Shown: positions 28,851 to 38,112 of the stretch, one piece after another
Position numbering within the stretch: the stretch's first letter is position 1
How the letters are laid out: each line of letters begins with the position of its first letter
Assembly (NCBI GenBank): GCA_902561075.1
Contig: CACEOC010000001.1
Span: forward strand, 85,016 to 149,015
Direction: 5' to 3'
DNA: 64,000 bases
Source: an uncultured Pelagibacteraceae bacterium
GTDB lineage: Bacteria; Pseudomonadota; Alphaproteobacteria; Pelagibacterales; Pelagibacteraceae
Made by a program: the position numbers and the translations under genes
Notes under the pieces: model-generated
The model's input: the letters and a program-made list of their open reading frames with translations, nothing else
What the model was told of the DNA's origin: nothing
Databases searched by the model: none

Positions 28851-30285
28851 CCCTAAATTAAAAGAGGAGTGTGGTGTTTTTGGAATAAGCAACACAAAAG
28901 ACGCTTCCACATTGACTGCACTTGGTTTGCATGCATTACAACATAGAGGGCAAGAGGGTTGTGGAATAGTTTCATTTGATGGTAACAAATATCATTCTGA
29001 AAAAAGATTTGGTTTAGTAGGTGATAACTTTAATAACGAAACAGTTTTAAAACAATTGCCGGGCAATTATGCTATAGGGCACAACAGATATAGTACCACA
29101 GGAGGAACAACGCTGAGAAATGTTCAACCATTTTACGCAGATACGAATGCGGGTGGTATAGCTGTGTCACATAATGGTAATTTAACAAATGCTATAACTC
29201 TAAGAAAAAAAATGGTAGAAAATGGATCTATTTTTTATACTACTTCCGATACTGAGACTATAGTAAAGTTAATTGCAAAGTCTAAGAGATCAACAACAAT
29301 CGATAAAATAATTGAGACTTTATTTCAAATTCAAGGTGGATATGCACTTGTTATGATTGCTCAAAATACTCTAATTGGAGTAAGAGATCCATATGGTATT
29401 AGACCTTTAGTAATTGGAAAATTAAAAAATTCATATGTATTTACCTCAGAAACGTGTGCTTTAGATATTATTGGTGCAAAGTTTGTTAGGGAAGTAGAAA
29501 ATGGGGAAATTGTTTACATAGAAAATGATGAATTAAAAAGTCTTAAACCATTTCCCAAGAGAAAAAAACGTCCCTGTGTTTTTGAATATATATACTTCTC
29601 AAGACCTGATAGTTTGATCGATGGTACAACTGCATATGAATACAGAAAGAAGCTAGGTTCAGAATTATCAAAAGAAGACGACATTAATGCAGATTTAATA
29701 GTACCTGTTCCAGACTCCGGAAATGCAGCTGCGCTTGGATATTCACAGAACAAAAATATTAAATTTGATTTAGGACTAATAAGAAATCATTATGTTGGCA
29801 GAACCTTTATTGAGCCAGCTCAAAAAATTAGAAGTCTTGGTGTAAAACTAAAATTAAACGCAAATAAATCATCAATTAAAAATAAAGTAATTGTATTGGT
29901 TGATGATTCTCTTGTTAGAGGCACAACTTCTTATAAAATTGTAAACATGTTATACGAAGCAGGTGCTAAAGAAGTTCATTTAAGAATAGCATCTCCTGAA
30001 ATTAAATTTCCTGATTTTTATGGAATAGATATGCCATCAAAAAAAGAGTTGTTGGCAGCAAATATGTCAGTGGATGAAATTTGCAATTATGTTAAAGCAA
30101 AGTCTTTAAAATTTTTATCTTTGAATGGTTTGTATAAAGCTATGGGTTTTGAAAAGAGAAATAATGATTACCCTCAATTGACTGACCATTATTTTACAGG
30201 AGATTACCCTGTCAAAATAATCGACGAATTAGGAGAAGAGAAAATTACTCAATTGTCTCTGTTAAGCACAGGATCAAATAATTAA
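28816..30285 (+). CDS. purF: Amidophosphoribosyltransferase
   Basis: First committed step of purine synthesis (PRPP and glutamine to phosphoribosylamine). 489 aa. The nucleophile is Cys19 in EECGVFGI, so an 18-residue propeptide must be removed; B. subtilis PurF also has a propeptide. LHALQHRGQEGCGI, GHNRYSTTGG, SHNGNLTNA are glutaminase motifs; VIVLVDDSLVRGTTS is the PRPP loop. I see no alternative start between the ATG and Cys19. Relatives of the B. subtilis type carry an Fe-S cluster, and cysteines are present in the C-terminal half (for example CNYVKA). It is followed by the HD gene after 1 bp. Confidence 0.96.
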   Translation: MKKLKRKLKIYNPKLKEECGVFGISNTKDASTLTALGLHALQHRGQEGCGIVSFDGNKYHSEKRFGLVGDNFNNETVLKQLPGNYAIGHNRYSTTGGTTLRNVQPFYADTNAGGIAVSHNGNLTNAITLRKKMVENGSIFYTTSDTETIVKLIAKSKRSTTIDKIIETLFQIQGGYALVMIAQNTLIGVRDPYGIRPLVIGKLKNSYVFTSETCALDIIGAKFVREVENGEIVYIENDELKSLKPFPKRKKRPCVFEYIYFSRPDSLIDGTTAYEYRKKLGSELSKEDDINADLIVPVPDSGNAAALGYSQNKNIKFDLGLIRNHYVGRTFIEPAQKIRSLGVKLKLNANKSSIKNKVIVLVDDSLVRGTTSYKIVNMLYEAGAKEVHLRIASPEIKFPDFYGIDMPSKKELLAANMSVDEICNYVKAKSLKFLSLNGLYKAMGFEKRNNDYPQLTDHYFTGDYPVKIIDELGEEKITQLSLLSTGSNN

Positions 30286-30286
30286 A

Positions 30287-30844
30287 ATGAAGAAAGTAAG
30301 TTTTACAGAAATGAAAAAAGGGACTAAAGAAGACTATTTATTTCTTGATGAACATGAAAAAAAATACGCAGGCCAAACTGCAGATAGAATTTTAAAGTTT
30401 ATGTCTGGATTAACTGAAACTTTAGAAGGATATCAAGTAAGTCGACTAGAGCATTCTTTACAAAGTGCTACGAGAGCTTTTAAGGCTGGAGAAAGTGAGG
30501 AAATGGTAGTTGCAACTTTATTACATGACATTGGTGACGAATTAGCTCCGATGAATCATTCTGAATATGCTGCAACTATTCTAAAGCCATATGTCTCTGA
30601 AAAAACACATTGGATAATAGAAAAACACGGCGAATTTCAAGCTTACTATTATGCACATCATTTAGGAAAAGATAGAAATTTAAGAGAAAAATATAAAGAT
30701 CATAAATATTATCAAGCAACTCTGGATTTTTGTGAAAAATATGATCAATCATCATTTGATCCAAATTATAAAAGTTTGCCCTTAGAGCATTTTGCACCTA
30801 TGGTAAAAAATATTTTTTCAAGAAAACCTTACAGTCATTTTTAA
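30287..30844 (+). CDS. HD-domain protein with a PhnZ/MIOX-type diiron ligand set
   Basis: 185 aa. The HD core reads SRLEHSLQSATRAF, then VATLLHDIGDE, NHSEYAATIL, IEKHGEFQAYYYA and EKYDQSSFD. This gives His56, His80-Asp81, His91, His114 and Asp153. Their order and spacing (24, 11, 23 and 39 residues) follow the six ligands of the phosphonate oxygenase PhnZ (H34, H58/D59, H80, H104, D161), with a shorter loop before the third His. The PhnZ substrate residues Tyr24 and Glu27 have no obvious counterparts. It may therefore be a mixed-valence diiron oxygenase (PhnZ, TmpB or MIOX-like) or a phosphohydrolase. It sits 1 bp after purF and 1 bp before the DUF255 gene. Confidence 0.7.
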   Translation: MKKVSFTEMKKGTKEDYLFLDEHEKKYAGQTADRILKFMSGLTETLEGYQVSRLEHSLQSATRAFKAGESEEMVVATLLHDIGDELAPMNHSEYAATILKPYVSEKTHWIIEKHGEFQAYYYAHHLGKDRNLREKYKDHKYYQATLDFCEKYDQSSFDPNYKSLPLEHFAPMVKNIFSRKPYSHF

Positions 30845-30845
30845 T

Positions 30846-32798
30846 TTGTCTAATCAACTTAAAAATGAGAGTAGTCCATATCTAAGACAACATTCAAAAA
30901 ATCCAGTTGACTGGCTTGCATGGAATAAAGTTTCTTTAAACAAAGCTAAAAAAGAGAGAAAACCAATATTTTTAAGTGTTGGTTATGCTAGCTGTCACTG
31001 GTGTCACGTAATGGCGCACGAAAGTTTTGAAAACATTAATACAGCAAAAATATTAAATGAAAATTTTATTAATATTAAAGTAGATAGAGAAGAAAGACCG
31101 GATTTAGATGGAATATTTCAAAAGAGCCTAAGTATATTAACAGGAGCTCAAGGGGGATGGCCTCTATCTATGTTTTTAGACGAAAATGGAGTACCATTTA
31201 CTGGAGGCACATATTTTCCTCCAAAAGAGCTTCAAGGTAGGCCAAGTTTCGATCAAGTGCTAATAAATGTTTCAAAAGTTTATAACGAAAATAGAGAAAA
31301 AATTATTTCACAAGTCTCTCAATTAAAAGAAATCTTTAATGATTTTAATAGGAAAAATTCAGTTTTAAAACAAGACTTAGAGCCTTATGCTGAAAAAATT
31401 ATTCAATATTTAGACGATGAAAATGGAGGATTTAAAGGTGCACCAAAATTTCCCCAATTTTATGTTTTTCAAACTTTATTTTATTTTTATACATTAAAGA
31501 ATAATAAAAAATATTTAAAACCAGTTGAAACTTTACTTACAAAAATTTCATCTAGAGGAATTTATGATCATTTAAAAGGTGGAATATCAAGATATACCGT
31601 TGACGATAAATGGATAGTCCCTCATTTTGAAAAAATGTTATATGACAATATTCAATACGTTCAACTTTTAAGTCACTACCTTGGTAATATTGAGTCAAAC
31701 TATTTGAAAAATAAATTAAAACAAACAATAAAGTTTATAAATATTGAATTTAATTCTGAGGATGGTTTTTTGGGTTCTGCGTTAGATGCGGATAGTGAAG
31801 GTGTTGAAGGGAAATATTACACCTGGAAATACGAAGATATTAAAAATCTCTTAAAAGAAAAATTTGATATATTTAATAAATTTTACGATATTTCTGAGAA
31901 AGGAAATTTTGAGGGATTAAATATTTTAGTCGAAAGAGAAAATATTAAATCAAAAAGTGAAGAAATTAAAAAATTAATACTTGCAAAAGAAATACTTGAA
32001 ATTGAGAGAGATAAAAGAATTAAGCCTTTTTTTGACAACAAAATTCAGACCGATTTAAATTGTTATTGGTTATATTCAATTTTTTATTCTTCTCTAGTTT
32101 TAAAAGATGAGAATCTTTATAAGGATACTTTAAAGTCTGCTCAAAAATTAATAACCAAGCTAAAAGATAATATTTATCACTGCTATAACAATGATGACGA
32201 GATTAATGTCTTTTTAGAAGACTATTCATACTTATCTTTGCTACTAATTTCAATGTATGAGCTTGAAAATGATACTGAAGCTTTAAATCTTTGTCAAAGT
32301 ATTATGGATAAAGCGTGGCATTTATTTTATAACGATAAACACTCACTTCTTCAAAAAAACATAATTAAAAATAACGACTTATTTGTAAACCCAATAGACA
32401 TTTCAGATAACAATATTCCAAATGGTAATAGTATCTATCTTGCAGTTTGCAACAAATTAAAAAATATTACTTTGGACAACCGTTGGCAAACCAAAATAGA
32501 GATACTATCTAAAACATTTCATTCTTATTTAAATTATAATTTTTCTCAAATGTTTAGTTATATTAAAGTATTAGATATATGTGAAAATAATATTACGATT
32601 ACTTTTAATGGCAACTATAGTAAGTATAAAAAAATATTTAAAGAATTAAATGTGAGCAGCATATGTAATTCGACAATAATACACCAAAGAAATGATGATG
32701 AATTTTATGTAATAATTTGCCAAAATAAAACATGTTCTAAAAAACTAAGAGAAATTAATGAAATTAAAAATTATTTAGAAAATCTTTTTAATGTTTAA
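30846..32798 (+). CDS. DUF255 thioredoxin-fold protein (YyaL / SPATA20 type)
   Basis: 650 aa, the family length. The N-terminal thioredoxin-like domain starts SNQLKNESSPYLRQHSKNPV and has C50-H-W-C53 in GYASCHWCHVMAHESF, then VDREERPDLD and GGWPLSMFLD. The rest is an (alpha/alpha)6 glycosidase-like or epimerase-like region with APKFPQFYVFQ, DKWIVPHFEKMLYDN and ALDADSEGVEGKYY. The function of the family is not established; human SPATA20 is a homologue. The start is TTG at 30846, just after the HD gene stop. It overlaps the DMT gene by 8 bp. Confidence 0.88.
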   Translation: MSNQLKNESSPYLRQHSKNPVDWLAWNKVSLNKAKKERKPIFLSVGYASCHWCHVMAHESFENINTAKILNENFINIKVDREERPDLDGIFQKSLSILTGAQGGWPLSMFLDENGVPFTGGTYFPPKELQGRPSFDQVLINVSKVYNENREKIISQVSQLKEIFNDFNRKNSVLKQDLEPYAEKIIQYLDDENGGFKGAPKFPQFYVFQTLFYFYTLKNNKKYLKPVETLLTKISSRGIYDHLKGGISRYTVDDKWIVPHFEKMLYDNIQYVQLLSHYLGNIESNYLKNKLKQTIKFINIEFNSEDGFLGSALDADSEGVEGKYYTWKYEDIKNLLKEKFDIFNKFYDISEKGNFEGLNILVERENIKSKSEEIKKLILAKEILEIERDKRIKPFFDNKIQTDLNCYWLYSIFYSSLVLKDENLYKDTLKSAQKLITKLKDNIYHCYNNDDEINVFLEDYSYLSLLLISMYELENDTEALNLCQSIMDKAWHLFYNDKHSLLQKNIIKNNDLFVNPIDISDNNIPNGNSIYLAVCNKLKNITLDNRWQTKIEILSKTFHSYLNYNFSQMFSYIKVLDICENNITITFNGNYSKYKKIFKELNVSSICNSTIIHQRNDDEFYVIICQNKTCSKKLREINEIKNYLENLFNV

Positions 32799-33669
32799 AA
32801 ATTTATCAGATCAATACAAAGGCTCCCTTTTAGCATTTATTGGGGTGATGTTTATAACGCCAGACTCTTTATTTATTAGACTATCTGATATTGGAACATG
32901 GGGGTTGCTATTTTATAGAGGAGCAATTCCATTTCTTGTAGTTTTAATGGGACTTATAATTTTTTATAAAAAAAATTTTTTTAACGCATTATTTAAAATT
33001 GGCTATGCAGGAATTTTATATGTTATCAGTTTTTCTATTTGCAATATCACATTCATTATTTCAATTCAAAACACAAATGTAGCAAATACATTAATCATGG
33101 TAGCTATGGCACCTATGCTGTCTGCTATATTGGCAGCTGTATTTTTAAAGGAGCCTACTAATAGAGAAACTTGGATAGCAATATTTATTACTTTTTTTTC
33201 TGTAACATTTATATTTTATGATTCTATCCAATTAGGAAATATTTTAGGAGATGTTTTTGGCTTTATTACTGCTTTAGGCTTAGCCATTAATGCTAACTTA
33301 GCCCGATACGCAAAAAATGTTGATTTAGTACCTTCGGCAGTTATTGGAAAACTTGTAGTCGCAATATTTGCATTTTTCTTTGTAGAAAATTTTGAATTAT
33401 TAGGGACAGATAGGATCATCATACCATTAATGTGTGTTATGTGTGTAGCAATACCATTTGTTTTAGTTACTATTGCTCCTAGATTCATATCGGCTCCAGA
33501 AGTAAATTTATTCTTTTTACTTGAAGTAATATTGGGCCCTATTTGGGTATGGGTTATAATTAAAGAACAGCCGAGTATACAGACTATTATTGGTGGAGTA
33601 GTTATTATTATTACAATAGGTATACATTCTTTTTTAGCCTTAAAAAAAACACAAATCAAATCTAGTTAG
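32791..33669 (+). CDS. EamA/DMT-family transporter
   Basis: 292 aa with ten hydrophobic segments and the two EamA repeats (about 10-140 and 152-285). SLFIRLSDIGTWGLLFYRGAIPF at the front and FFLLEVILGPIWVWVIIKEQPS near the end are typical of amino-acid or metabolite exporters of the family. Substrate unknown. It overlaps the DUF255 gene and may be co-transcribed from purF onward. One of three DMT transporters in the window. Confidence 0.85.
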   Translation: MFKNLSDQYKGSLLAFIGVMFITPDSLFIRLSDIGTWGLLFYRGAIPFLVVLMGLIIFYKKNFFNALFKIGYAGILYVISFSICNITFIISIQNTNVANTLIMVAMAPMLSAILAAVFLKEPTNRETWIAIFITFFSVTFIFYDSIQLGNILGDVFGFITALGLAINANLARYAKNVDLVPSAVIGKLVVAIFAFFFVENFELLGTDRIIIPLMCVMCVAIPFVLVTIAPRFISAPEVNLFFLLEVILGPIWVWVIIKEQPSIQTIIGGVVIIITIGIHSFLALKKTQIKSS

Positions 33670-33701
33670 CCCGAAAATAAATAAATTAAATAAAAATATA
33701 A

Positions 33702-34988
33702 ATGCAAAAAGAGGTAACTAAATCATGGGCATTATTTATAGGCATTGGAACTATGATGATTGCTCACGGTCTTCAACTTCAAGTGATGGGCATAAGATCA
33801 GTTATTGAAAACTTTAGTGTAATTACAACAGGTTTATTTATGTCTGGATATTATATTGGTTATTTTGTTGGTTCCAAAACAACTCCAACATTAGTATCAA
33901 AAGTTGGGCATATAAGAGTATTTGCTGCTTTTGCGTCTCTAGCTTCCTTAAGCGCATTATTAGCAGTAGCTTACGTGAACCCATTTATGTGGACTATAAG
34001 TCGATTTATAACGGGTATAAGTTTAGTCAGTTGCTACGTAGTTAGCGAGAGTTGGTTAAATGATCGTGCAACTAATAAAAATAGAGGTCAACTTTTATCT
34101 GCATATATGATTGTTATTTATCTAGGTCTTTCTATAGGAATGCTTCTATTAAATGTAAGTGATCCTATAAATTATGAGCCTTTTATATTGGTCTCAGTTT
34201 TACTCTCTTTAGCGTTAGTACCAATACTTTTGACAAAAAGGTCTGCACCAAAATTTAAAAAAATAGGAACAATGAGTGTAGCTGAGCTTTATAAAATTTC
34301 TCCATTAGGAAGTGTTAGTTCTTTTTGTACTGGTATTATTCATGGAGGTTTTTTCTCTCTAATTGCTTTTTATGCTACAAAAGCTAATTTAAATTTATTT
34401 GAAACTTCGATTTTACTTTTTATATCAACAATATCTGGTGTGCTGGGACAATGGCCAATTGGATATTTGTCTGACAAATACGATCGAAGATCTATAATTG
34501 TAATAACTTCTTTCTCAGCAGCTTTTTTAGCCTTCCTAGCAATATTAACTGCTAATGATCCAATAGAAAATATTTACTGGTTGTCAGAGATGCATTTTAA
34601 AAAAGTACTATTTTTTTTATTTGTAGGCATGTATACAAGTTTTTGTTTGCCATTATTTTCTCTAAATCTAGCTCATACAAATGACTTTGTTGAAAAAGAT
34701 AAATTTGTTGTTGCTGGAGGAGGTTTACAGTTAATTTTTGGATTTGGAGCTATATCTGGTCCAATATTATGTTCAATATTTATGAAAACTTTTGACTTAA
34801 ACGGTTTTTTTATTTTTTTGATAGTTTTCCATTTGCTCATTGGTATCTTTGGTGTTTATAGAATGAGAGTGAGACAAGTAGTTGTTAATCCCGACTCAAC
34901 TTTTACACCTATCCCAGCAACAATAACTCCTGCAGGACTAGAGCTTGATCCTGACACTCCTGCAACGCTAGATAATAAAAAAATTTAA
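33702..34988 (+). CDS. MFS transporter (YcaD-like)
   Basis: 428 aa, 12 TM segments of the major facilitator superfamily. The first half contains GLFMSGYYIGYFVGSKTTPTLV and SRFITGISLVSCYVVSESWL; the second half starts near SVSSFCTGIIHGGFF and has IGYLSDKYDRRSII, the MFS loop signature. The C-terminal 35 residues are a Pro/Thr-rich soluble tail. This subgroup resembles E. coli YcaD; substrate unknown. It ends 2 bp from the convergent aldolase gene. Confidence 0.85.
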   Translation: MQKEVTKSWALFIGIGTMMIAHGLQLQVMGIRSVIENFSVITTGLFMSGYYIGYFVGSKTTPTLVSKVGHIRVFAAFASLASLSALLAVAYVNPFMWTISRFITGISLVSCYVVSESWLNDRATNKNRGQLLSAYMIVIYLGLSIGMLLLNVSDPINYEPFILVSVLLSLALVPILLTKRSAPKFKKIGTMSVAELYKISPLGSVSSFCTGIIHGGFFSLIAFYATKANLNLFETSILLFISTISGVLGQWPIGYLSDKYDRRSIIVITSFSAAFLAFLAILTANDPIENIYWLSEMHFKKVLFFLFVGMYTSFCLPLFSLNLAHTNDFVEKDKFVVAGGGLQLIFGFGAISGPILCSIFMKTFDLNGFFIFLIVFHLLIGIFGVYRMRVRQVVVNPDSTFTPIPATITPAGLELDPDTPATLDNKKI

Positions 34989-34990
34989 AA

Positions 34991-36016
34991 TCATAACTTT
35001 TCTTCTATTTTGCTGATTAGTAAATTAACATCCTCTTGAGTAGTATTCCAAGCTGCCACAAATCTAATTGATCCATCAAACATTTCATCTGGAGTTACCG
35101 AGTATCCATTTTTATTTAAGTGATCTTGAATTGATTTTGGTACTTTTATAAATATCTCATTTGACTCTGTGGGATAGGCTAATTCAATACTATTAATTCT
35201 AGATAATTTATCACTTAATTGTTTTGCCATAAAGTTTGAATGTTTAGCATTCTTTAACCATAAATCATTTGTGATATAAGCATCTAATTGACAAGAAAGA
35301 AATCTCATTTTTGACAAAAGTTGCCCAGATCTTTTTTGAAGGTAATGAAAGTTGCCAACATCTTCTGAGTTAAAAAAAATTATAGCTTCAGCATCTAAAC
35401 AGCCATTTTTAGTTCCACCAAAAGTCAAGATATCTATTCCACATTTCCAAGTCATTTCAGCAGGGGATTTATTTAAAGATACAACTGCGTTTGAAAACCG
35501 AGCTCCATCCATGTGTACTTTCATTCCATTTTTATGAGCAATTTTACAAATTTCATTTATCTCATTAATTTGATAAACTACACCTGTTTCGCATGATTGA
35601 GTGATGCTGACGGTTGATGGTTGAGTATTATGAACCACTCCAGATCCTCTAATATTTTTATTTAACTCCTCTGCAGAAAACTTTCCATTGTTTCCATCTA
35701 AAGTAATTAATTTTGCACCTCCCGTAAAAAATTCAGGAGCGCCACATTCATCAACATTTATATGTGATATTTTATGGCAATAAATATTCCCATATGAAGG
35801 CGTAATTGATGATAATGCTAATGAATTAGCTGCTGTTCCTGTAACTGCTGTAAAAACCTTTACATCCTTTTCAAACAAATTAGAAAATTTTTTATCAAGA
35901 TTTTTAGACCATTGATCATTCCCATATGAATCAACATGACCTTTGTTTGCATTGTTAATTGCTTGCATTATTTCAGGACAAGCTGAAGTTACATTATCTG
36001 AAGCAAAAACTGTCAT
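34991..36016 (-). CDS. Low-specificity threonine aldolase-like PLP enzyme
   Basis: 341 aa fold-type I PLP enzyme: FASDNVTSACPEIM, DSYGNDQWSKNLDKKF, VFTAVTGTAANSLAL, HMDGARFSNAV and the PLP lysine in LTFGGTKNGCLDAEAI. It should cleave threonine or beta-hydroxy amino acids to glycine plus aldehyde. The frame can be extended to 36100, but that would lie inside the upstream gene. The ATG at 36016 (MTVFASDN) begins at the family start, 1 bp after the amidinotransferase stop. Glycine is a likely amidino acceptor for the neighbouring enzyme. Confidence 0.87.
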   Translation of the reverse strand: MTVFASDNVTSACPEIMQAINNANKGHVDSYGNDQWSKNLDKKFSNLFEKDVKVFTAVTGTAANSLALSSITPSYGNIYCHKISHINVDECGAPEFFTGGAKLITLDGNNGKFSAEELNKNIRGSGVVHNTQPSTVSITQSCETGVVYQINEINEICKIAHKNGMKVHMDGARFSNAVVSLNKSPAEMTWKCGIDILTFGGTKNGCLDAEAIIFFNSEDVGNFHYLQKRSGQLLSKMRFLSCQLDAYITNDLWLKNAKHSNFMAKQLSDKLSRINSIELAYPTESNEIFIKVPKSIQDHLNKNGYSVTPDEMFDGSIRFVAAWNTTQEDVNLLISKIEEKL

Positions 36017-36017
36017 T

Positions 36018-37127
36018 TTATTGATTAGGAAAATAGTCTTTAAGCTCACCCTCCCTATGCACATCTGCAGTACTACAATGAAGTCCTCCTCCAAATGCAT
36101 AGGCGTCTCTCAAATCTATAGGGACAACTTCTAACCCTAATTTATCTATTTGATCTGCCTGATAAACCTCACTCTTTTCAACACATACAGTTTTAGGATC
36201 TAAAATAAGCACATTCATTGATAACCAAACGGATGAATAACATAGTGGAGGTGGCGAATTATGTGCTGGTTGTGCAGCATCAATAATTTTCCAACCATTT
36301 TTTTCAAAAAGTTTTCTTTGTTCATTTGGTAATTTTCTTTGTGGATTATTTATTATAATTCCCTCTGTTAAAGGTGTAAAAGTTGCATCAATATGAATTG
36401 GATATGGGTCACCAGGAAAATTTACAGCATGAATTCTATGTTTACTAAAATGTCTTTTCAACCAATCAATACCTTTAAGGTTTGTTGTAAATCCATGTTG
36501 TACAATTAAATCTTTTCCAAATCGCAAAACATCTGCAGCATCGAATAATGGTTCTTCTTCAGTAGTTACAAAGAATTTATCTTTTGTCCATTCTAATCTT
36601 TTTTTAACACCTATTTTATCTGACAAATAATCTTTTCTATAATCTAGGTCAGTAAGTCTAGGTTTTGGTGCTGTTTCGTGCTTCATATTAGGGTCTTCAT
36701 TAAAATATTTTTGTAATAAAGGTCTATAATTTAAATATTCAAACCATCTACATCTATAACTCATTGTAGCCTCTAACATTTCATTACCAACAGTTAGTAA
36801 AATATCTCTAGCAGGCATACATCCAAACATTGACTCTGCTTTCCAATCTGGCGTAGATATATTTTGGTTATGTAATATTGGCACTGGTCTGTCTACTTTT
36901 ATTCCTCTTTTTGTTAAAATATCTGCAAATTTATCTAATAACTCATTTGCTTTATCTATAGTGTCCTTTGTTTTTGGTCCATATTTTCCCTTCATGTCAG
37001 AGTCCTCTGGAACTTTAGCATCTAAAGCTGGTTCAGGTGCAGGTATACAACAACCATCCGCTTTACCAATTATGACATGTTTTAAAGGATCCCATTCATT
37101 CCAACTATTTACAATTGTTTTGGCCAT
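36018..37127 (-). CDS. Glycine amidinotransferase-like enzyme
   Basis: 369 aa of the arginine:glycine amidinotransferase / StrB1 family. It would move the amidino group of arginine to an amine acceptor, releasing ornithine. Catalytic residues line up with human AGAT D254, H303, D305 and C407: D196 in LFDAADVLRF, H245 and D247 in PIHIDATF, and C351 in GGGLHCSTADV. N terminus: NSWNEWDPLKHVIIGKAD. The acceptor is not shown by sequence; glycine (giving guanidinoacetate) is suggested by the aldolase next door, but an amino sugar or other amine is possible. It is followed by the aldolase and preceded directly by a DMT transporter. Confidence 0.85.
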   Translation of the reverse strand: MAKTIVNSWNEWDPLKHVIIGKADGCCIPAPEPALDAKVPEDSDMKGKYGPKTKDTIDKANELLDKFADILTKRGIKVDRPVPILHNQNISTPDWKAESMFGCMPARDILLTVGNEMLEATMSYRCRWFEYLNYRPLLQKYFNEDPNMKHETAPKPRLTDLDYRKDYLSDKIGVKKRLEWTKDKFFVTTEEEPLFDAADVLRFGKDLIVQHGFTTNLKGIDWLKRHFSKHRIHAVNFPGDPYPIHIDATFTPLTEGIIINNPQRKLPNEQRKLFEKNGWKIIDAAQPAHNSPPPLCYSSVWLSMNVLILDPKTVCVEKSEVYQADQIDKLGLEVVPIDLRDAYAFGGGLHCSTADVHREGELKDYFPNQ

Positions 37128-38030
37128 TTAATTTAATCCTATAAATCTTTTGTTGTTTTGAATTACTAAACTATAATAAAATATTGATAAGAATATTAAA
37201 AAACCACCAATAATTGTATTATTTGTAGGAACTTCATTAATTCCAAGCAAAGGCACCCAAACCCAAAAAATACCACCTATCACTTCTGTCAATGACAAAA
37301 GTGTTAATTCAGCAGCTTGGATATGTCTTGAACCTACAGAATAAAGTATTAGACCAATACAAACTAAAGCACCATGAGTAGCAAATAAGCTTTGATTTTT
37401 ACTAGTCGACAAAAAACTTAAATCTTGATTAATGATAACTAAAGCTGAAATTAAACAACATAATAAGCCTGCTGTTGATACTGTAGTAAATTTCGGTGTT
37501 TCTTTTCTCCATCTTAAAGAAACTGAAAATATTGAAAAACCTAAAGCTGCAGCTAAACCAAATATTAATCCACTAATAGAATTTGTATTATCGTTACTTA
37601 AAGCCATGATAATAATTCCTATAGCTGCAATAATTATTGAGATCCAAACACCTAAAGAAATCTTTTCATTTAAAAATAAAAAACCTAATAATGCAGTTAT
37701 AAAAGGCATTGCTGCTAGACATAAAAGTGTGATAGCAGCAGTCGTATTTGTTATTGACCAAATAAACGATATCATAGCTATAGCAAGACCAACACTGCCA
37801 ATTGCTCCTGACAACCCAATTTTTAAATAATTTTTGTAGAAATTTTTTCCTTCCTCTAAAAAAAGAAAAAAATTTAATAATATAAAAATTACTGATCCTC
37901 TTGTGAAAAGATATTGCCAAGGAACTGTGCTAGCAGCATCTATATTTCTAACTACATATGGTCCAAAAGACCAAAGTAATCCTGCTAATAAAACTAATGG
38001 AATTGCGGCTTTTTGATTTTTTAGTTCCAT
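37128..38030 (-). CDS. EamA/DMT-family transporter next to the amidinotransferase
   Basis: 300 aa, ten TM segments and two EamA repeats. LLAGLLWSFGPYVVRNID at the N terminus; LTLLSLTEVIGGIFWVWVPLLGINE near the C terminus. It abuts the amidinotransferase with no gap and is the first gene of the cassette. Export or import of the amidino product or a substrate is the natural guess, but nothing in the sequence names the substrate. There is a 82 bp gap to the divergent IscU-like gene. Confidence 0.85.
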   Translation of the reverse strand: MELKNQKAAIPLVLLAGLLWSFGPYVVRNIDAASTVPWQYLFTRGSVIFILLNFFLFLEEGKNFYKNYLKIGLSGAIGSVGLAIAMISFIWSITNTTAAITLLCLAAMPFITALLGFLFLNEKISLGVWISIIIAAIGIIIMALSNDNTNSISGLIFGLAAALGFSIFSVSLRWRKETPKFTTVSTAGLLCCLISALVIINQDLSFLSTSKNQSLFATHGALVCIGLILYSVGSRHIQAAELTLLSLTEVIGGIFWVWVPLLGINEVPTNNTIIGGFLIFLSIFYYSLVIQNNKRFIGLN

Positions 38031-38112
38031 AAATAAGTTTAATTTCTTATTTTATTTTATACAAGAAAATTAATATTAAAAAATTGATAATTACATTATA
38101 GAATATGAATTT

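Noticed and set aside
33216..33659. 147-codon open frame on the minus strand
   Set aside because: Antisense to the DMT transporter at 32791; no motif of its own.
37432..37830. 132-codon open frame on the plus strand
   Set aside because: Antisense shadow of the DMT transporter gene; hydrophobic codons read backwards give a long open frame.
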